Origin: Ruania halotolerans
GTDB lineage: Bacteria > Actinomycetota > Actinomycetes > Actinomycetales > Beutenbergiaceae
Assembly: GCF_021049285.1 (NCBI RefSeq)
Contig: NZ_CP088017.1
Coordinates: forward strand, 3,731,380-3,795,379
Length of the DNA: 64,000 nt
Direction of reading: 5' to 3'
Under the pieces are notes generated by a model, which made no database searches, had not been told where the DNA came from, and worked only from the letters and a program-made list of their open reading frames with translations. A program made the translations under genes and the position numbers. Positions 18,880-26,932 of this stretch are shown in pieces; within the stretch, counting starts at the first letter, position 1; the number at the start of each line of letters is the position of its first letter.

Positions 18880-19539
18880 CTATTCCCGCTCAGCGAGGAT
18901 CGACGTGTTCTGTGAGGTCTTGATGGTGGCGACCACGAACTCGAGGCCGACCCGCACACCCACCAGGAACAACGCCGGAGGGATCCAGCCGAAGAGGATG
19001 GCGAGCACACCGAGGATGGCGCCGCCGCCGTCACTGCGGCCGTAGGGGTTCGCCATGCTGCTGAGCGCACCGGCACCGAAGCCGCCGATGATGATGCCCA
19101 ACCACCACAGGATCGCGATGATGATCGCGATCACGAAGATGACCTTCGCGAAGGTCAGGGTGACGTAGCGGGAGAAGCTGAAGTCGAAGAAGGCACTGAA
19201 GAAGCCGCTGGCCTTCGGCTGACCGTACTGCCCGGCGTCCGGCTGCTGCGGGTAGCCCATTGGCTGACCATAGCCGCCCGGTCCGGCCGGAGGCGGTGCC
19301 TGCGGTGGCTGCCCGGAGGCCGCGCCATAGGAGTGCGGGGCTCCGGGTGGTTGCTGGCCCGATGGAGCGCCGTAGGACGGTGCACCGGCAGGTGGGTGCT
19401 GCCCCGAAGCCGCGCCGAACGAGGGCGTCCCCGGCGGCGGCTGCGGGACTGACCCCGGCGGGGGCCCGCTGGGCTGGGGCGGCTGCGGGTTCTGATTCGG
19501 GTCGTTCTGGCCACCGGGCGGTGGCGGGGCATAGGACAC
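18880..19539 (-). CDS. DUF4282 membrane protein with proline-rich N terminus
   Basis: A 219-residue protein. The first 110 residues are a low-complexity Pro/Gly/Gln/Ser/Tyr region with repeats of the type SYGAPSGQQPPGAP. The C-terminal half is DUF4282: FSRYVTLTFAKVIF, a long membrane helix (FVIAIIIAILWWLGIIIGG), then a second helix with a GVRVGLEFVVATIKTSQNT end. Function is unknown; such proteins are common in actinobacterial envelopes. It lies downstream of hspR with an 89-base gap and probably has its own promoter. Confidence 0.85.
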   Translation of the reverse strand: MSYAPPPPGGQNDPNQNPQPPQPSGPPPGSVPQPPPGTPSFGAASGQHPPAGAPSYGAPSGQQPPGAPHSYGAASGQPPQAPPPAGPGGYGQPMGYPQQPDAGQYGQPKASGFFSAFFDFSFSRYVTLTFAKVIFVIAIIIAILWWLGIIIGGFGAGALSSMANPYGRSDGGGAILGVLAILFGWIPPALFLVGVRVGLEFVVATIKTSQNTSILAERE

Positions 19540-19628
19540 TGTGACCTCCAGAGACGACGCATCCTCGACAGACGCGTGCTACCTCGACCCTAACGACCGC
19601 CGTCCGCCCGTGGCGAGCACTGGGGGCA

Positions 19629-20036
19629 TCAGCGGTGCGGCCGCCAGACCACGAGGGCGTTCGACTGCTCGACCCGCCGCAAGCGGGTACCTAGCGGCAC
19701 GGCCACCACATCGCCGGCGGCATCGGCGGTGAAGACGCGACGAGAGAGGCCCGCTCGCTCGCGCAGACGGAGATTCTCCACCTCAAGGCGTTCGTTCTCT
19801 CCTGCGAGTTCCAGAATTCGTTTGATTCCCGCGAGGTTGATGCCCTCCTCTTGGGAGAGTCGTTGCACCTCACGGAGTACGTCCACGTCTCGCGCGGAGT
19901 AGCGCCGGCCCTGGCCACGCGCGCGGCGCGGCACCACGAGACCGAGCCGGTCGTACTGGCGCAATGTCTGCGGGTGCATCCCGGCACGTTCGGCAGCCAC
20001 CGAGATCAGGAAGATCGGTGCGTCGTAGGCCGCCAT
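19629..20036 (-). CDS. hspR: HspR, MerR-family heat-shock repressor
   Basis: A 135-residue MerR-type repressor of the dnaK operon. The winged helix reads FLISVAAERAGMHPQTLRQYDRLGLV (in parts: AAERAGMHPQTLRQYDRLGL), followed by RRYSARDVDVLREVQRLSQEEG and the coiled coil LELAGENERLEVENLRL. HspR binds HAIR sites, here two upstream of dnaK, and in known systems uses DnaK as co-repressor. It is the last gene of dnaK-grpE-dnaJ-hspR, 6 bases after dnaJ, so its amount follows that of the chaperones in a feedback loop. Confidence 0.95.
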   Translation of the reverse strand: MAAYDAPIFLISVAAERAGMHPQTLRQYDRLGLVVPRRARGQGRRYSARDVDVLREVQRLSQEEGINLAGIKRILELAGENERLEVENLRLRERAGLSRRVFTADAAGDVVAVPLGTRLRRVEQSNALVVWRPHR

Positions 20037-20042
20037 CGTCGA

Positions 20043-21074
20043 TCAGGCCTTCGCTGAGGCGGCCAGGTGCGCACGAGGGTCGGTTCCGTCGCTCGCCTCG
20101 GCGAAAGCGGCGAGCGCCTCAGTTGCTGCCTTGTTGAGGTTGCGTGGAACGGCCACCTCGATGGTGACGATCAGGTCACCGGTGCCGGATTTGGTCCGCA
20201 CGCCGCGACCCTTGGCCCGCAATCGGGTGCCGGACTGAGTACCGGGTGGCACCTTGAGTCGCACCTCGTCTCCGGCGAGCGTGGGTACCGAGATCGTGGC
20301 GCCGTTCACTGCCTCGGGGAAGGTCACCGGCACGGTGATCGTGAGGTTCTTCCCGTTCATACCGAAGACGGGGTGCGGCTCCACGTTGACGGTGACGATC
20401 AGGTCACCGGCGGGGCCACCGGAAGGGCTGGGCTGTCCCTTGCCGGCGAGCTTGATCTTCTGTCCGTCACGCACCCCGGCCGGGATTCGCACGGTCATGG
20501 TGCGTGAGCCGTCGAGAGTCAGCGTGACAGTGGCACCTTCGACAGCGGATCGAAACGGTAGTGAGGCCGAGGTGGTGATGTCGCCACCCTTGACCGGGGC
20601 ATTGCGGGAGAACCCTGCCGGGCCGCCCGGACCGCCTGGCGCGCCACCGAAAAGTCCGCCGAGCAGATCCTCAAACCCTCCCCCGGGCATCCCGCCGGGT
20701 CCACCGCTGGTGGTGTAGCGCACGCGGGCACCGCCAGGCGCGCCCTGCCCGGGTGCGCCGCCGAACATGCCGCCGAACAGGTCTTCGAACCCGTTCGCCC
20801 CGGCCCCGCCTGGGCCGGAGGCGAACCGCGGTCCGCCTCCGGCCATGGCGCGTAGCCCGTCGTACTGTTTGCGCTGCTCGGGATCGGAAAGTACCCCGTA
20901 GGCCTCGCCGATCTCCTTGAACTTCTGCTCCGCCTTGGCATCACCCGTGTTCTTGTCCGGGTGCCAGGTGCGGGCCAGCTTGCGGTAGGCCTTCTTGATC
21001 GCGGCGGCGTCGGCGTCCTTGGGCACGCCGAGCGTTGCGTAGAAATCCTTCTCCAGCCAATCCTGCCCGGTCAT
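20043..21074 (-). CDS. dnaJ: DnaJ co-chaperone without zinc fingers
   Basis: A 343-residue Hsp40. The J domain (about residues 10-75) has the DnaK-stimulating HPD in [12 protein letters not shown] long Gly/Phe-rich linker (about 80-165) contains two FEDLxGGxFGGAPG units. The C-terminal beta-barrel peptide-binding domains follow ([15 protein letters not shown] onward). The CxxCxGxG zinc repeats of classical DnaJ are absent; the protein has no cysteine at all. It is therefore a type II (CbpA-like) J protein occupying the operonic dnaJ slot. It should deliver substrates to DnaK and speed ATP hydrolysis. Confidence 0.93.
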   Translation of the reverse strand: MTGQDWLEKDFYATLGVPKDADAAAIKKAYRKLARTWHPDKNTGDAKAEQKFKEIGEAYGVLSDPEQRKQYDGLRAMAGGGPRFASGPGGAGANGFEDLFGGMFGGAPGQGAPGGARVRYTTSGGPGGMPGGGFEDLLGGLFGGAPGGPGGPAGFSRNAPVKGGDITTSASLPFRSAVEGATVTLTLDGSRTMTVRIPAGVRDGQKIKLAGKGQPSPSGGPAGDLIVTVNVEPHPVFGMNGKNLTITVPVTFPEAVNGATISVPTLAGDEVRLKVPPGTQSGTRLRAKGRGVRTKSGTGDLIVTIEVAVPRNLNKAATEALAAFAEASDGTDPRAHLAASAKA

Positions 21075-21147
21075 CGCGCCACACCTCCTTCGATCATTCT
21101 TCCTCCTGCGTTCCTGCTGGTCCCGCCCCCGGGCGGCAGCTGCTGCG

Positions 21148-21831
21148 TCACTGCGGTCCGGTCACCGCCACGCGGGCGGGGCGCACCACGCGCTCGCCCA
21201 CCCGGTAGCCGGGCTGGAGAACCTGAGTGACCGTCTCGGACTCGACCTCGTCGCTCGCCGCGTGCATGAGCGCTTCGTGCACATTCGGGTCGAATTCCTC
21301 GCCCACTGCGCCGAACCGCTCCACCTCGAACCGGGTGGTCAGGGTGGATTCAAGTTTCTCCACCACGGCGGCCAACGGGCCTTCGAGGCCGCCATGCGCG
21401 CGTGCGGCGTCGACGTCATCGAGCACCGGCACCAGCGCCTCGACCACCGACTCCACACCCCGGAGCTTCTCGGCCTGCACTTCCACCCGGGAGCGCTTCA
21501 CGAACTGATTGAAGCGCTGGTCCAGGTTGTACAGGTCCGCCTTGGCTCGTGCGAGCTGATCCTGCAGGTCGGCAGCTTCGGCTTTGGCTGCGGCCACCGG
21601 GTCGTCAGCATCCGTGGCGCCTGAAGCAGCCCCGGCCGAGGCAAGATCGGGCGTTTCCGAGGCTCCGCCGTCGGGCTCCTCACCAGGCAACGCGCCAGCC
21701 TCAGCGGCGCGTTCGGCCGCGGCGGTGGCCGCAGCATCCGCCGCGGCCACCTCCTCGGCCGTGCGGAGCTCACCCGTGGTGGGGTCGAGCCTGCGTTTAT
21801 CCCGGATCACCGGCTGTTCGGCATCGCTCAC
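21148..21831 (-). CDS. grpE: GrpE nucleotide exchange factor
   Basis: A 227-residue GrpE. An acidic, Ala-rich, probably disordered N-terminal part (about 1-90) precedes the long helix ([20 protein letters not shown]) and the core with [14 protein letters not shown] and [18 protein letters not shown]. The beta domain ends [23 protein letters not shown], the family signature. GrpE exchanges ADP for ATP on DnaK. Its ATG overlaps the dnaK stop by 4 bases, giving tight coupling. Confidence 0.95.
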   Translation of the reverse strand: MSDAEQPVIRDKRRLDPTTGELRTAEEVAAADAAATAAAERAAEAGALPGEEPDGGASETPDLASAGAASGATDADDPVAAAKAEAADLQDQLARAKADLYNLDQRFNQFVKRSRVEVQAEKLRGVESVVEALVPVLDDVDAARAHGGLEGPLAAVVEKLESTLTTRFEVERFGAVGEEFDPNVHEALMHAASDEVESETVTQVLQPGYRVGERVVRPARVAVTGPQ

Positions 21832-23690
21832 TTCTTCTCATCCTCGTCCACGATCTCGGCGTCCACGATGTCCTCGTCTTCCGACGGCGTCCCCTCGCTG
21901 GGGGCTTCACCCTCGGATGCACCTTCGGCGGGCGCCTCCTGCTGGGCGTAGAGGGCCTGGCCGATCTTCTGGCTGGACTCACCGAGCTTGCTCTGGGCGG
22001 CCTTGATCGCCTCGATGTCGTCGCCCTCGAGTGCGGCCTTGAGGGCGTCAACGTCCGTACGCACCTCGGCGGAGACATCCTCGGGAAGCTTCTCGGCATT
22101 GTCGGTGAGTAGCTTCTCCGTGGAGTAGACGAACTGCTCGGCCGAGTTGCGGGTGTCGGCCTCTTCGCGGCGCTTGGCGTCCTCTGCGGCGTGCGCCTCG
22201 GCCTCCTTGATCATCCGGTCGATCTCGTCCTTCTCAAGGGCGGATCCGCCGGTGATCGTCATGGACTGCTCCTGGCCGGTGCCACGGTCCTTGGCGTTGA
22301 CGTGCACGATGCCGTTGGCGTCGATATCGAAGGTGACCTCGATCTGCGGCATCCCGCGGGGGGCCGGTGCGATCCCGGTGAGTTCAAAGGTACCGAGCGG
22401 CTTGTTGTCCCGGGCGAACTCACGCTCACCCTGGAACACCTGGATGAGCACGCTGGGCTGGTTGTCCTCAGCGGTGGAGAAGACCTCACTGCGCTTGGTC
22501 GGGATGGCCGTGTTGCGCTCGATGAGCTTGGTCATCACGCCACCCTTGGTTTCGATACCGAGGGAGAGCGGGGTGACGTCGATGAGCAGCACGTCGGTGC
22601 GCTCACCCTGGAGAACACCGGCCTGCAGTGCGGCGCCGACGGCCACTACCTCGTCCGGGTTGACGCCCTTGTTGGGGTCCTTGCCACCGGTGAGCTCCTT
22701 GACCACCTCGGTGACCGCGGGCATGCGGGTGGAACCACCCACGAGGACCACGTGGTCGATCTCGGAGATGGAGATGCCCGCGTCCTTGATCACGTTGTGG
22801 AACGGGGTCTTGGTGCGGTCCAGCAGGTCCGAGGTCATCTGCTCGAACTGGGCGCGGGTGAGGCGCTCGTCGAGGTGGATCGGACCGTTCTCGCTCATCG
22901 AGAGGTACTGCAGCGAGATGTTCGTGGACGTGGCCGAGGAGAGTTCCTTCTTGGCCTGCTCGGCAGCCTCGCGCAGACGCTGCACGGCGATCTTGTCCTT
23001 GGACAGGTCCACGCCGCTGCTGTTCTTCACCTGGGTGACCAGCCAGTCGACGATGCGCTGGTCCCAGTCGTCACCACCGAGGCGGTTGTCACCGTTGGTG
23101 GCGCGCACCTGGATGGTGGAGAACTCGTCCTCGTCCTTGCCCACTTCGAGCAGGGAGACGTCGAAGGTACCGCCACCGAGGTCGAAGACCAGGATGAGCT
23201 CGTCTTCCTTGCCCTTCTCGAGGCCGTAGGCGAGGGCGGCGGCGGTGGGCTCATTGATGATGCGGGAGACGTTCAGGCCCGCGACCTGACCGGCGTCCTT
23301 CGTAGCCTGGCGCTCGGCGTCGTTGAAGTAGGCCGGGACGGTGATGACCGCGTCGGTGACCGGCTCGCCGAGGTAGGACTCAGCGTCCTTCTTCAGCTTG
23401 CCGAGGATGCGCGCGGAGATCTCCTGTGCGGTGTACTTCTTGTCGTCAATCTCCGTGGCCCAATCGGTGCCCATGTGACGCTTGACCGAGCTGATGGTGC
23501 GGTCCACGTTCGTGACGGCCTGCCGCTTGGCGACCTCGCCGACGAGCACCTCGCCGGTCTTGGAGAAGGCCACCACCGACGGCGTCGTACGGGCGCCCTC
23601 AGCGTTGGCGATGACGGTGGGCTCGCCACCTTCGAGGACAGAGACCACAGAGTTCGTGGTGCCGAGGTCGATACCAACGGCTCGTGCCAT
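21828..23690 (-). CDS. dnaK: Hsp70 chaperone DnaK
   Basis: A 620-residue Hsp70, starting [18 protein letters not shown] after a GGAAGGAG ribosome site. The ATPase domain (1-380) has phosphate loops GIDLGTTNS and [15 protein letters not shown]. The substrate-binding domain follows, and the lid ends in an acidic Glu/Asp/Pro tail as is usual for DnaK. It folds and refolds proteins with DnaJ and GrpE. It is first in the operon; two HAIR operators flank its promoter. A long open frame on the opposite strand (22191-23732) is the well-known dnaK shadow. Confidence 0.98.
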   Translation of the reverse strand: MARAVGIDLGTTNSVVSVLEGGEPTVIANAEGARTTPSVVAFSKTGEVLVGEVAKRQAVTNVDRTISSVKRHMGTDWATEIDDKKYTAQEISARILGKLKKDAESYLGEPVTDAVITVPAYFNDAERQATKDAGQVAGLNVSRIINEPTAAALAYGLEKGKEDELILVFDLGGGTFDVSLLEVGKDEDEFSTIQVRATNGDNRLGGDDWDQRIVDWLVTQVKNSSGVDLSKDKIAVQRLREAAEQAKKELSSATSTNISLQYLSMSENGPIHLDERLTRAQFEQMTSDLLDRTKTPFHNVIKDAGISISEIDHVVLVGGSTRMPAVTEVVKELTGGKDPNKGVNPDEVVAVGAALQAGVLQGERTDVLLIDVTPLSLGIETKGGVMTKLIERNTAIPTKRSEVFSTAEDNQPSVLIQVFQGEREFARDNKPLGTFELTGIAPAPRGMPQIEVTFDIDANGIVHVNAKDRGTGQEQSMTITGGSALEKDEIDRMIKEAEAHAAEDAKRREEADTRNSAEQFVYSTEKLLTDNAEKLPEDVSAEVRTDVDALKAALEGDDIEAIKAAQSKLGESSQKIGQALYAQQEAPAEGASEGEAPSEGTPSEDEDIVDAEIVDEDEKK

Positions 23691-23731
23691 GGTTCCAGCT
23701 CCTTCCGCTCCGGCGGTACCGGATGCGACTA

Positions 23732-23752
23732 GTTGAGTCTTCCGCACTCAAG
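23732..23752. promoter_or_regulatory. HAIR operator 1 (HspR binding site)
   Basis: GTTGAGT-N7-ACTCAAG differs from the published HAIR consensus CTTGAGT-N7-ACTCAAG at one base. It overlaps the predicted -10 region of the dnaK promoter, 42 bases before the dnaK start, which suits repression by HspR. Confidence 0.9.
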
Positions 23753-23779
23753 TGTGAGCCGATCAGATCTGAAGATCAA
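23751..23779 (-). promoter_or_regulatory. Predicted dnaK operon promoter
   Basis: Read on the minus strand, TTGATC (23774-23779) and CACACT (23751-23756) are separated by 17 bases. The hexamers lie between the two HAIR sites, and HAIR 1 abuts the -10. This is the best sigma-70-like candidate in the region, but it is not a strong match. Confidence 0.5.
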
Positions 23780-23794
23780 ATCGAGAAGCTCGAA

Positions 23795-23815
23795 CTTGAG
23801 TCTGTTTCGCTCAAC
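23795..23815. promoter_or_regulatory. HAIR operator 2 (HspR binding site)
   Basis: CTTGAGT-N7-GCTCAAC has a perfect left half and a two-mismatch right half relative to the HAIR consensus. Its centre is 63 bases from that of HAIR 1, six helical turns, consistent with cooperative binding by HspR on one face. Confidence 0.85.
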
Positions 23816-23925
23816 TATGAAGGCAGCGAAACTATTCCGGAGGCGGTGGCAACGGGTTCACGGGCCCGGGGCGGCGGCAACCGCCCTTCGCTCGATCGGA
23901 CCGACGCCCTATCGACGGCTCGGTT

Positions 23926-23943
23926 TCACGCTAACTAGCGTGA
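23926..23943. promoter_or_regulatory. Operator-like dyad before the orphan antitoxin gene
   Basis: TCACGCTAACTAGCGTGA is an 8+2+8 perfect inverted repeat that ends 8 bases before the ATG of the small ribbon-helix-helix gene. Antitoxins of this fold normally bind such a dyad and repress their own promoter. Confidence 0.6.
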
Positions 23944-23951
23944 GAGTGCCG

Positions 23952-24155
23952 ATGACACGACTCTGCGCCTCTGGCGATGCCGAGGCCGACGCGGTCCGGC
24001 GCCGAGTTGCGCGCAAGTCGCGCTCGATGCAGGACGTCGCCCGACAGGCCGTGGGCGAGTACGTCGAGAACCACGGTCGTGCTGATCTGCTCAACCGCGT
24101 GCTCGACAAAGAGCCGCCGCGCTACGCGGAGGCATTGGAGCGCCGAGGTCTGTAA
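23952..24155 (+). CDS. Ribbon-helix-helix antitoxin-like protein (orphan)
   Basis: A 67-residue protein, MTRLCASGDAEADAVRRR followed by SRSMQDVARQAVGEYVENH and LLNRVLDKEPPRYAEALERRG. The pattern of a short strand, then helix A (DAEADAVRRRVAR) and helix B (SMQDVARQAVGEYVENH), fits CopG/Arc-type antitoxins, whose C-terminal tail wraps the toxin. An in-frame GTG at 23940 is an alternative start. The next 300 bases, where a Doc/Fic or PIN toxin would be expected, hold none. The strand residues (RLCASGD) look less regular than usual, which may signal decay. It is divergent from dnaK. Confidence 0.65.
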   Translation: MTRLCASGDAEADAVRRRVARKSRSMQDVARQAVGEYVENHGRADLLNRVLDKEPPRYAEALERRGL

Positions 24156-24452
24156 ACCTCCCGCTGGGCGTGGAGTCGTCGCACGGCAAGAGGCACCACT
24201 GCCGGTACGCGGCCAGGCCCTTCGACCTGATGCTCCACTGCCCTGGCACTTATCGAGGACTCGCTCCTAGCGAGTTGCTGTCGCAACAGCCAATGATTCC
24301 TGATTCAAGCTCGCCGTATCGGCTAGTGCCGATGGGTGGCGCCCGTTCCGCCCGCTCGCGCCCGCCGATGTTCCCGAGGCGCCGTGAGTGATGTGCGCCT
24401 TGAACTCAATGCCCAAGTGCCGTCCATTGATTTGCGTCCCCATGGGTGGCCT
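24156..24452. other. Non-coding stretch with two adjoining hairpins
   Basis: No gene is supported here. At 24259-24275, ACTCGCT pairs with AGCGAGT around a 3-base loop. Directly after it, GTTGC-TGTC-GCAAC (24274-24287) forms a second hairpin. Together they may end the antitoxin transcript. Base composition is lower in GC and irregular, as expected for decayed DNA; the place of a missing toxin gene would be here. Confidence 0.45.
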
Positions 24453-25238
24453 TCACACTAGGCGATGACGCGAAAGTCGGGTGCCGTGGAAGCGCCACGC
24501 CTGCACGGTCTGGCGGACAGTCCAGACCAATCGCGGCGATGACCATGCCTGCGAGGGCTTGCAGAGCGTCCAACCCTCACCGATCGTCACGGCCGCGTGA
24601 GCAAGCGATCCGTTCTCGGTCCACACCAACACCGTGCCTGGCTCATGATCGCGGCTCGTGCCCTCGATCGGCCTCGTCCGATCCGAGAGCCACGCCGCGA
24701 AGGTTTCCAGCTGCATCCAATCACTGGCGGCGTCAGGCCCCTCGACCGCTCCAACCACGGTCGCGAAACAGTTCGCGCCGGACCCCGTCATCGGGAAGCT
24801 ACCGGCCAGGAGGCGTGCGGCCGGAAGCGGCGCGTCGGCTCGTCGCCAACAGTCGGCCGGAACGTGATCGTGCTGACTCGGCCGCACGCCACGCTCGATC
24901 CAATCGATCATCGGCCCGTCGCCTACGCGCGCCAGCTGCGAAGGCCAGAGTGGTTGTGGTTTGGGCGACATGGCTCGTCGCCGCCCCGCCATCAGTGAGC
25001 GTCGTACACGTGGGGCGAGCCCAGCGACCTCCTCCTCAGTGAGCCACGTCCACTCCCCGCCATACATGAAGAACGTGTCACGCCACTCCGCCGATCCGGC
25101 AGATTCATGCTTCGGAACTTGGGCAGCGATCGTCGGCGCGAGCCGATCGGTAGGAAACGGCTGACGAGTAGGGGCGTACCAGCGTCGCCACCTGCGGATC
25201 AACTCAGTTGAGACACCTATGCCGAGGACCGTACGCAT
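24453..25238 (-). CDS. Putative cysteine-hydrolase-like protein of unknown function
   Basis: A 261-residue soluble protein. The C-terminal half has the order Cys, then His expected of NlpC/P60- or papain-like folds: FPMTGSGANCFATVVGAV (Cys near residue 157) and GSLAHAAVTIGEGW (His near residue 213), followed by LCKPSQAWSSPRLVW and a basic end RLSRHRLV. The N-terminal half is Trp-rich (RRWRRWYAP, GEWTWLTEEE, DCWRRADAP). The same Cys-His layout occurs in uncharacterised actinobacterial proteins as I recall them. No signal peptide is seen. The substrate may be a peptide or amide, but this is unproven. Confidence 0.6.
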   Translation of the reverse strand: MRTVLGIGVSTELIRRWRRWYAPTRQPFPTDRLAPTIAAQVPKHESAGSAEWRDTFFMYGGEWTWLTEEEVAGLAPRVRRSLMAGRRRAMSPKPQPLWPSQLARVGDGPMIDWIERGVRPSQHDHVPADCWRRADAPLPAARLLAGSFPMTGSGANCFATVVGAVEGPDAASDWMQLETFAAWLSDRTRPIEGTSRDHEPGTVLVWTENGSLAHAAVTIGEGWTLCKPSQAWSSPRLVWTVRQTVQAWRFHGTRLSRHRLV

Positions 25239-25550
25239 CGACCCATCCTGCTATGGCGCTTCGCCGCGGTCGATGCCCCAGTCTTTGTCTCGCAAGCCAC
25301 CGTCCGTGGGACCGCTGGACACGGAAGAACATCCGGGCCCGCGTGGCGCTATGTCGACGGCGCACTGACGACGGAGTGGTGGCGCACCGATTTGCCTGTT
25401 CGAGCACCTGTTCATCCATGTCCGTGCCAGCCGACGAGCAGATACCGAACGTCGTTCCCCGAGCTGACCGTAGACCACCAGCTCCGTCCGTTGCGGATAC
25501 CAACAATTTCGTGGCGGCAGCCTGCGCGCTGGATTGCCTACGCTGTTGCG
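25239..25550. other. Region without a supported gene
   Basis: About 310 bases between the divergent hydrolase-like and methyltransferase genes. Open frames exist in several phases, but none has recognisable protein similarity or a ribosome site, and GC content is below that of neighbours. The frame of the methyltransferase is open back to 25392 without family-like sequence. Promoters for both flanking genes must lie here; no clear hexamers stand out. Confidence 0.4.
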
Positions 25551-26201
25551 ATGGGATTGCTCGCCGCGCTCAACTCCTTTAACGCATCTCACCCTTGGTC
25601 GCACAACGTTGCTTTCGCGTGGTTCGTGCTCGGGCAGGCGAGAGCTGTACGCCGCCGTGGCGGTACAACGGCAGTAGACGTGGGCTGCGGCACCGGGCAT
25701 ATGGTGCAGCGTCTGACGGCAGTTCTCCCCTCGGTGATCGGCATCGAGCCCGACGCCGAGACTGCCGCGATTGCTGCCCACAGGCTCCGAGACTCGAAAA
25801 GCGCTCGGATCGATCAGCAGAGTTTTGGAGATGAGTCACATCAGAAGTACGACCTGATCCTGTTCGTCGCGTCACTACATCACATGCCGCTGAGAGCAAC
25901 GCTTCGCCAGGCCCGCTCGGCGCTCCAACCTGGTGGAAGAATCGTGATCGTCGGACTCGCGAAAGAGACTTCCCACGACACAGTGCGGTCCCTAATCTCT
26001 CTCGCGCTCAATCCCATCGTCGGCTTTGTGCTCCACCCCACGCGCGCCACGAAGCCCCCCGCGCACATGCGGGCCCCCACGGCCCAGGCGACCGAGACCT
26101 TCGACGAGATTCGCACCATTGCCAACGAGGTACTGCCAGGTATTCGCATGCGTCGCGGCTTGTTCTGGCGCTACACGGCGTCATGGGTTGCGCCCACCTG
26201 A
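25551..26201 (+). CDS. Class I SAM-dependent methyltransferase
   Basis: A 216-residue methyltransferase, with ATG at 25551 chosen because MGLLAALNSFNASHPWSHN begins the conserved part. Motif I is AVDVGCGTGHMV (residues about 41-52), motif II IGIEPDAE, motif IV YDLILFVASLHHMPL and post-motif LQPGGRIVIVGL. The fold is that of Methyltransf_11/25 proteins acting on small molecules; the acceptor is unknown. The tail AHMRAPTAQATETFDEIR is typical of a group found near stress and resistance genes. It stands alone in a worn region. Confidence 0.82.
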   Translation: MGLLAALNSFNASHPWSHNVAFAWFVLGQARAVRRRGGTTAVDVGCGTGHMVQRLTAVLPSVIGIEPDAETAAIAAHRLRDSKSARIDQQSFGDESHQKYDLILFVASLHHMPLRATLRQARSALQPGGRIVIVGLAKETSHDTVRSLISLALNPIVGFVLHPTRATKPPAHMRAPTAQATETFDEIRTIANEVLPGIRMRRGLFWRYTASWVAPT

Positions 26202-26276
26202 GGAACGCCAGCTGGTCACCAGAATCCACCGACTTTGATGGAGCCGGACACAGCCCAGCGAGCAATTCGGGTGGGG

Positions 26277-26810
26277 TCAGCGCCGGATGGTGACGGCAAC
26301 GCATCGGTCGTCATCAAAGGTGAGAGTGGCACCCTGGAGCTGATGGAGGGTGGCTCCCCAGCTAGCGTGATCGTCATCTGGGCTGGCCGCGACGAGGGCG
26401 GGTTCGATCGAGCCTCCGGATGAGATAGCCGTCTCTGCTGGAGCCACCTAGCGGACGGCGCTGAGCCAATGACCCAGGTGGGCTTGAGCCACCTACCGAA
26501 GCGGGCTGTGGGTCCTGAGGAGGTGGGCGTACCGTTCGAAGGGGCGCTCCCAGCACCACTGGTCGTGGTGCTCGATGACCGCAGGAATGTATCCGGACGG
26601 CCATTCGATCATCGCGTCCACCACGAAGCCAATCGCGATCGCAGTCTCGAGATGTCGTCTGTCAGGACCCGTCACGACGTAGCTGATGGCATGAAGCTCG
26701 ACGCTGAGTTGCCGCTCTCGGCTGACTCCCTCGCCGCTGAGCAGGGAGCCCGCCTCGCGCGTCGAGCCCTTCTTCGTCAGCGAGTGACGGCGCACTTCGA
26801 GCGTTCGCAC
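26277..26810 (-). pseudogene. Histidine phosphatase gene with two in-frame amber codons
   Basis: The reading frame stays open in one phase over 178 codons except for two TAG codons, at 26493-26495 and 26448-26450. The first part begins MRTLEVRRHSLTKKG, with the catalytic RH, LSGEG and VVTGPDRRHLETAIAIGF. After the first TAG the frame continues VAQAHLGHWLSAVR, and after the second ISSGGSIEPALVAA, HASWGATLHQLQGATLTFDD and a normal end. This matches a complete phosphoglycerate-mutase-like protein of about 180 residues. The second catalytic histidine (usually SHGG) is now Ser. Both stops are followed by GTGGCTC. It is most simply a young pseudogene. Confidence 0.8.
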
Positions 26811-26932
26811 ATGCGAACACTAGCGACCGGCGTTGCAGTCGAGCGGAGGAGTGTCGGAACTCGAACGCAGTCGCTGGGTCCGTCGCGACGGGCACCCTCG
26901 CAGGGCTAGGAATGGGCCATCAGCGCCGTGTC

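Noticed and set aside
22191-23732. A 513-codon open frame on the + strand opposite dnaK
   Set aside because: This is the familiar antisense shadow of dnaK in GC-rich genomes. It has no ribosome site or family similarity, and its third-position pattern is set by dnaK.
24170-24391. A 73-codon + strand frame after the antitoxin, considered as a possible toxin
   Set aside because: No toxin-fold motif, irregular composition and hairpins inside the frame; it does not resemble Doc, PIN, RelE or MazF proteins.
26235-26423. A 62-codon + strand frame (MMEPDTAQRAIRVG...)
   Set aside because: It lies opposite the conserved C-terminal part of the histidine phosphatase pseudogene and shows no ribosome site or similarity.
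26448-26495. Amber codons in the histidine phosphatase read as pyrrolysine or another recoded residue
   Set aside because: No pyl genes or supporting elements are visible, and a catalytic histidine is also lost, which fits decay better than recoding.
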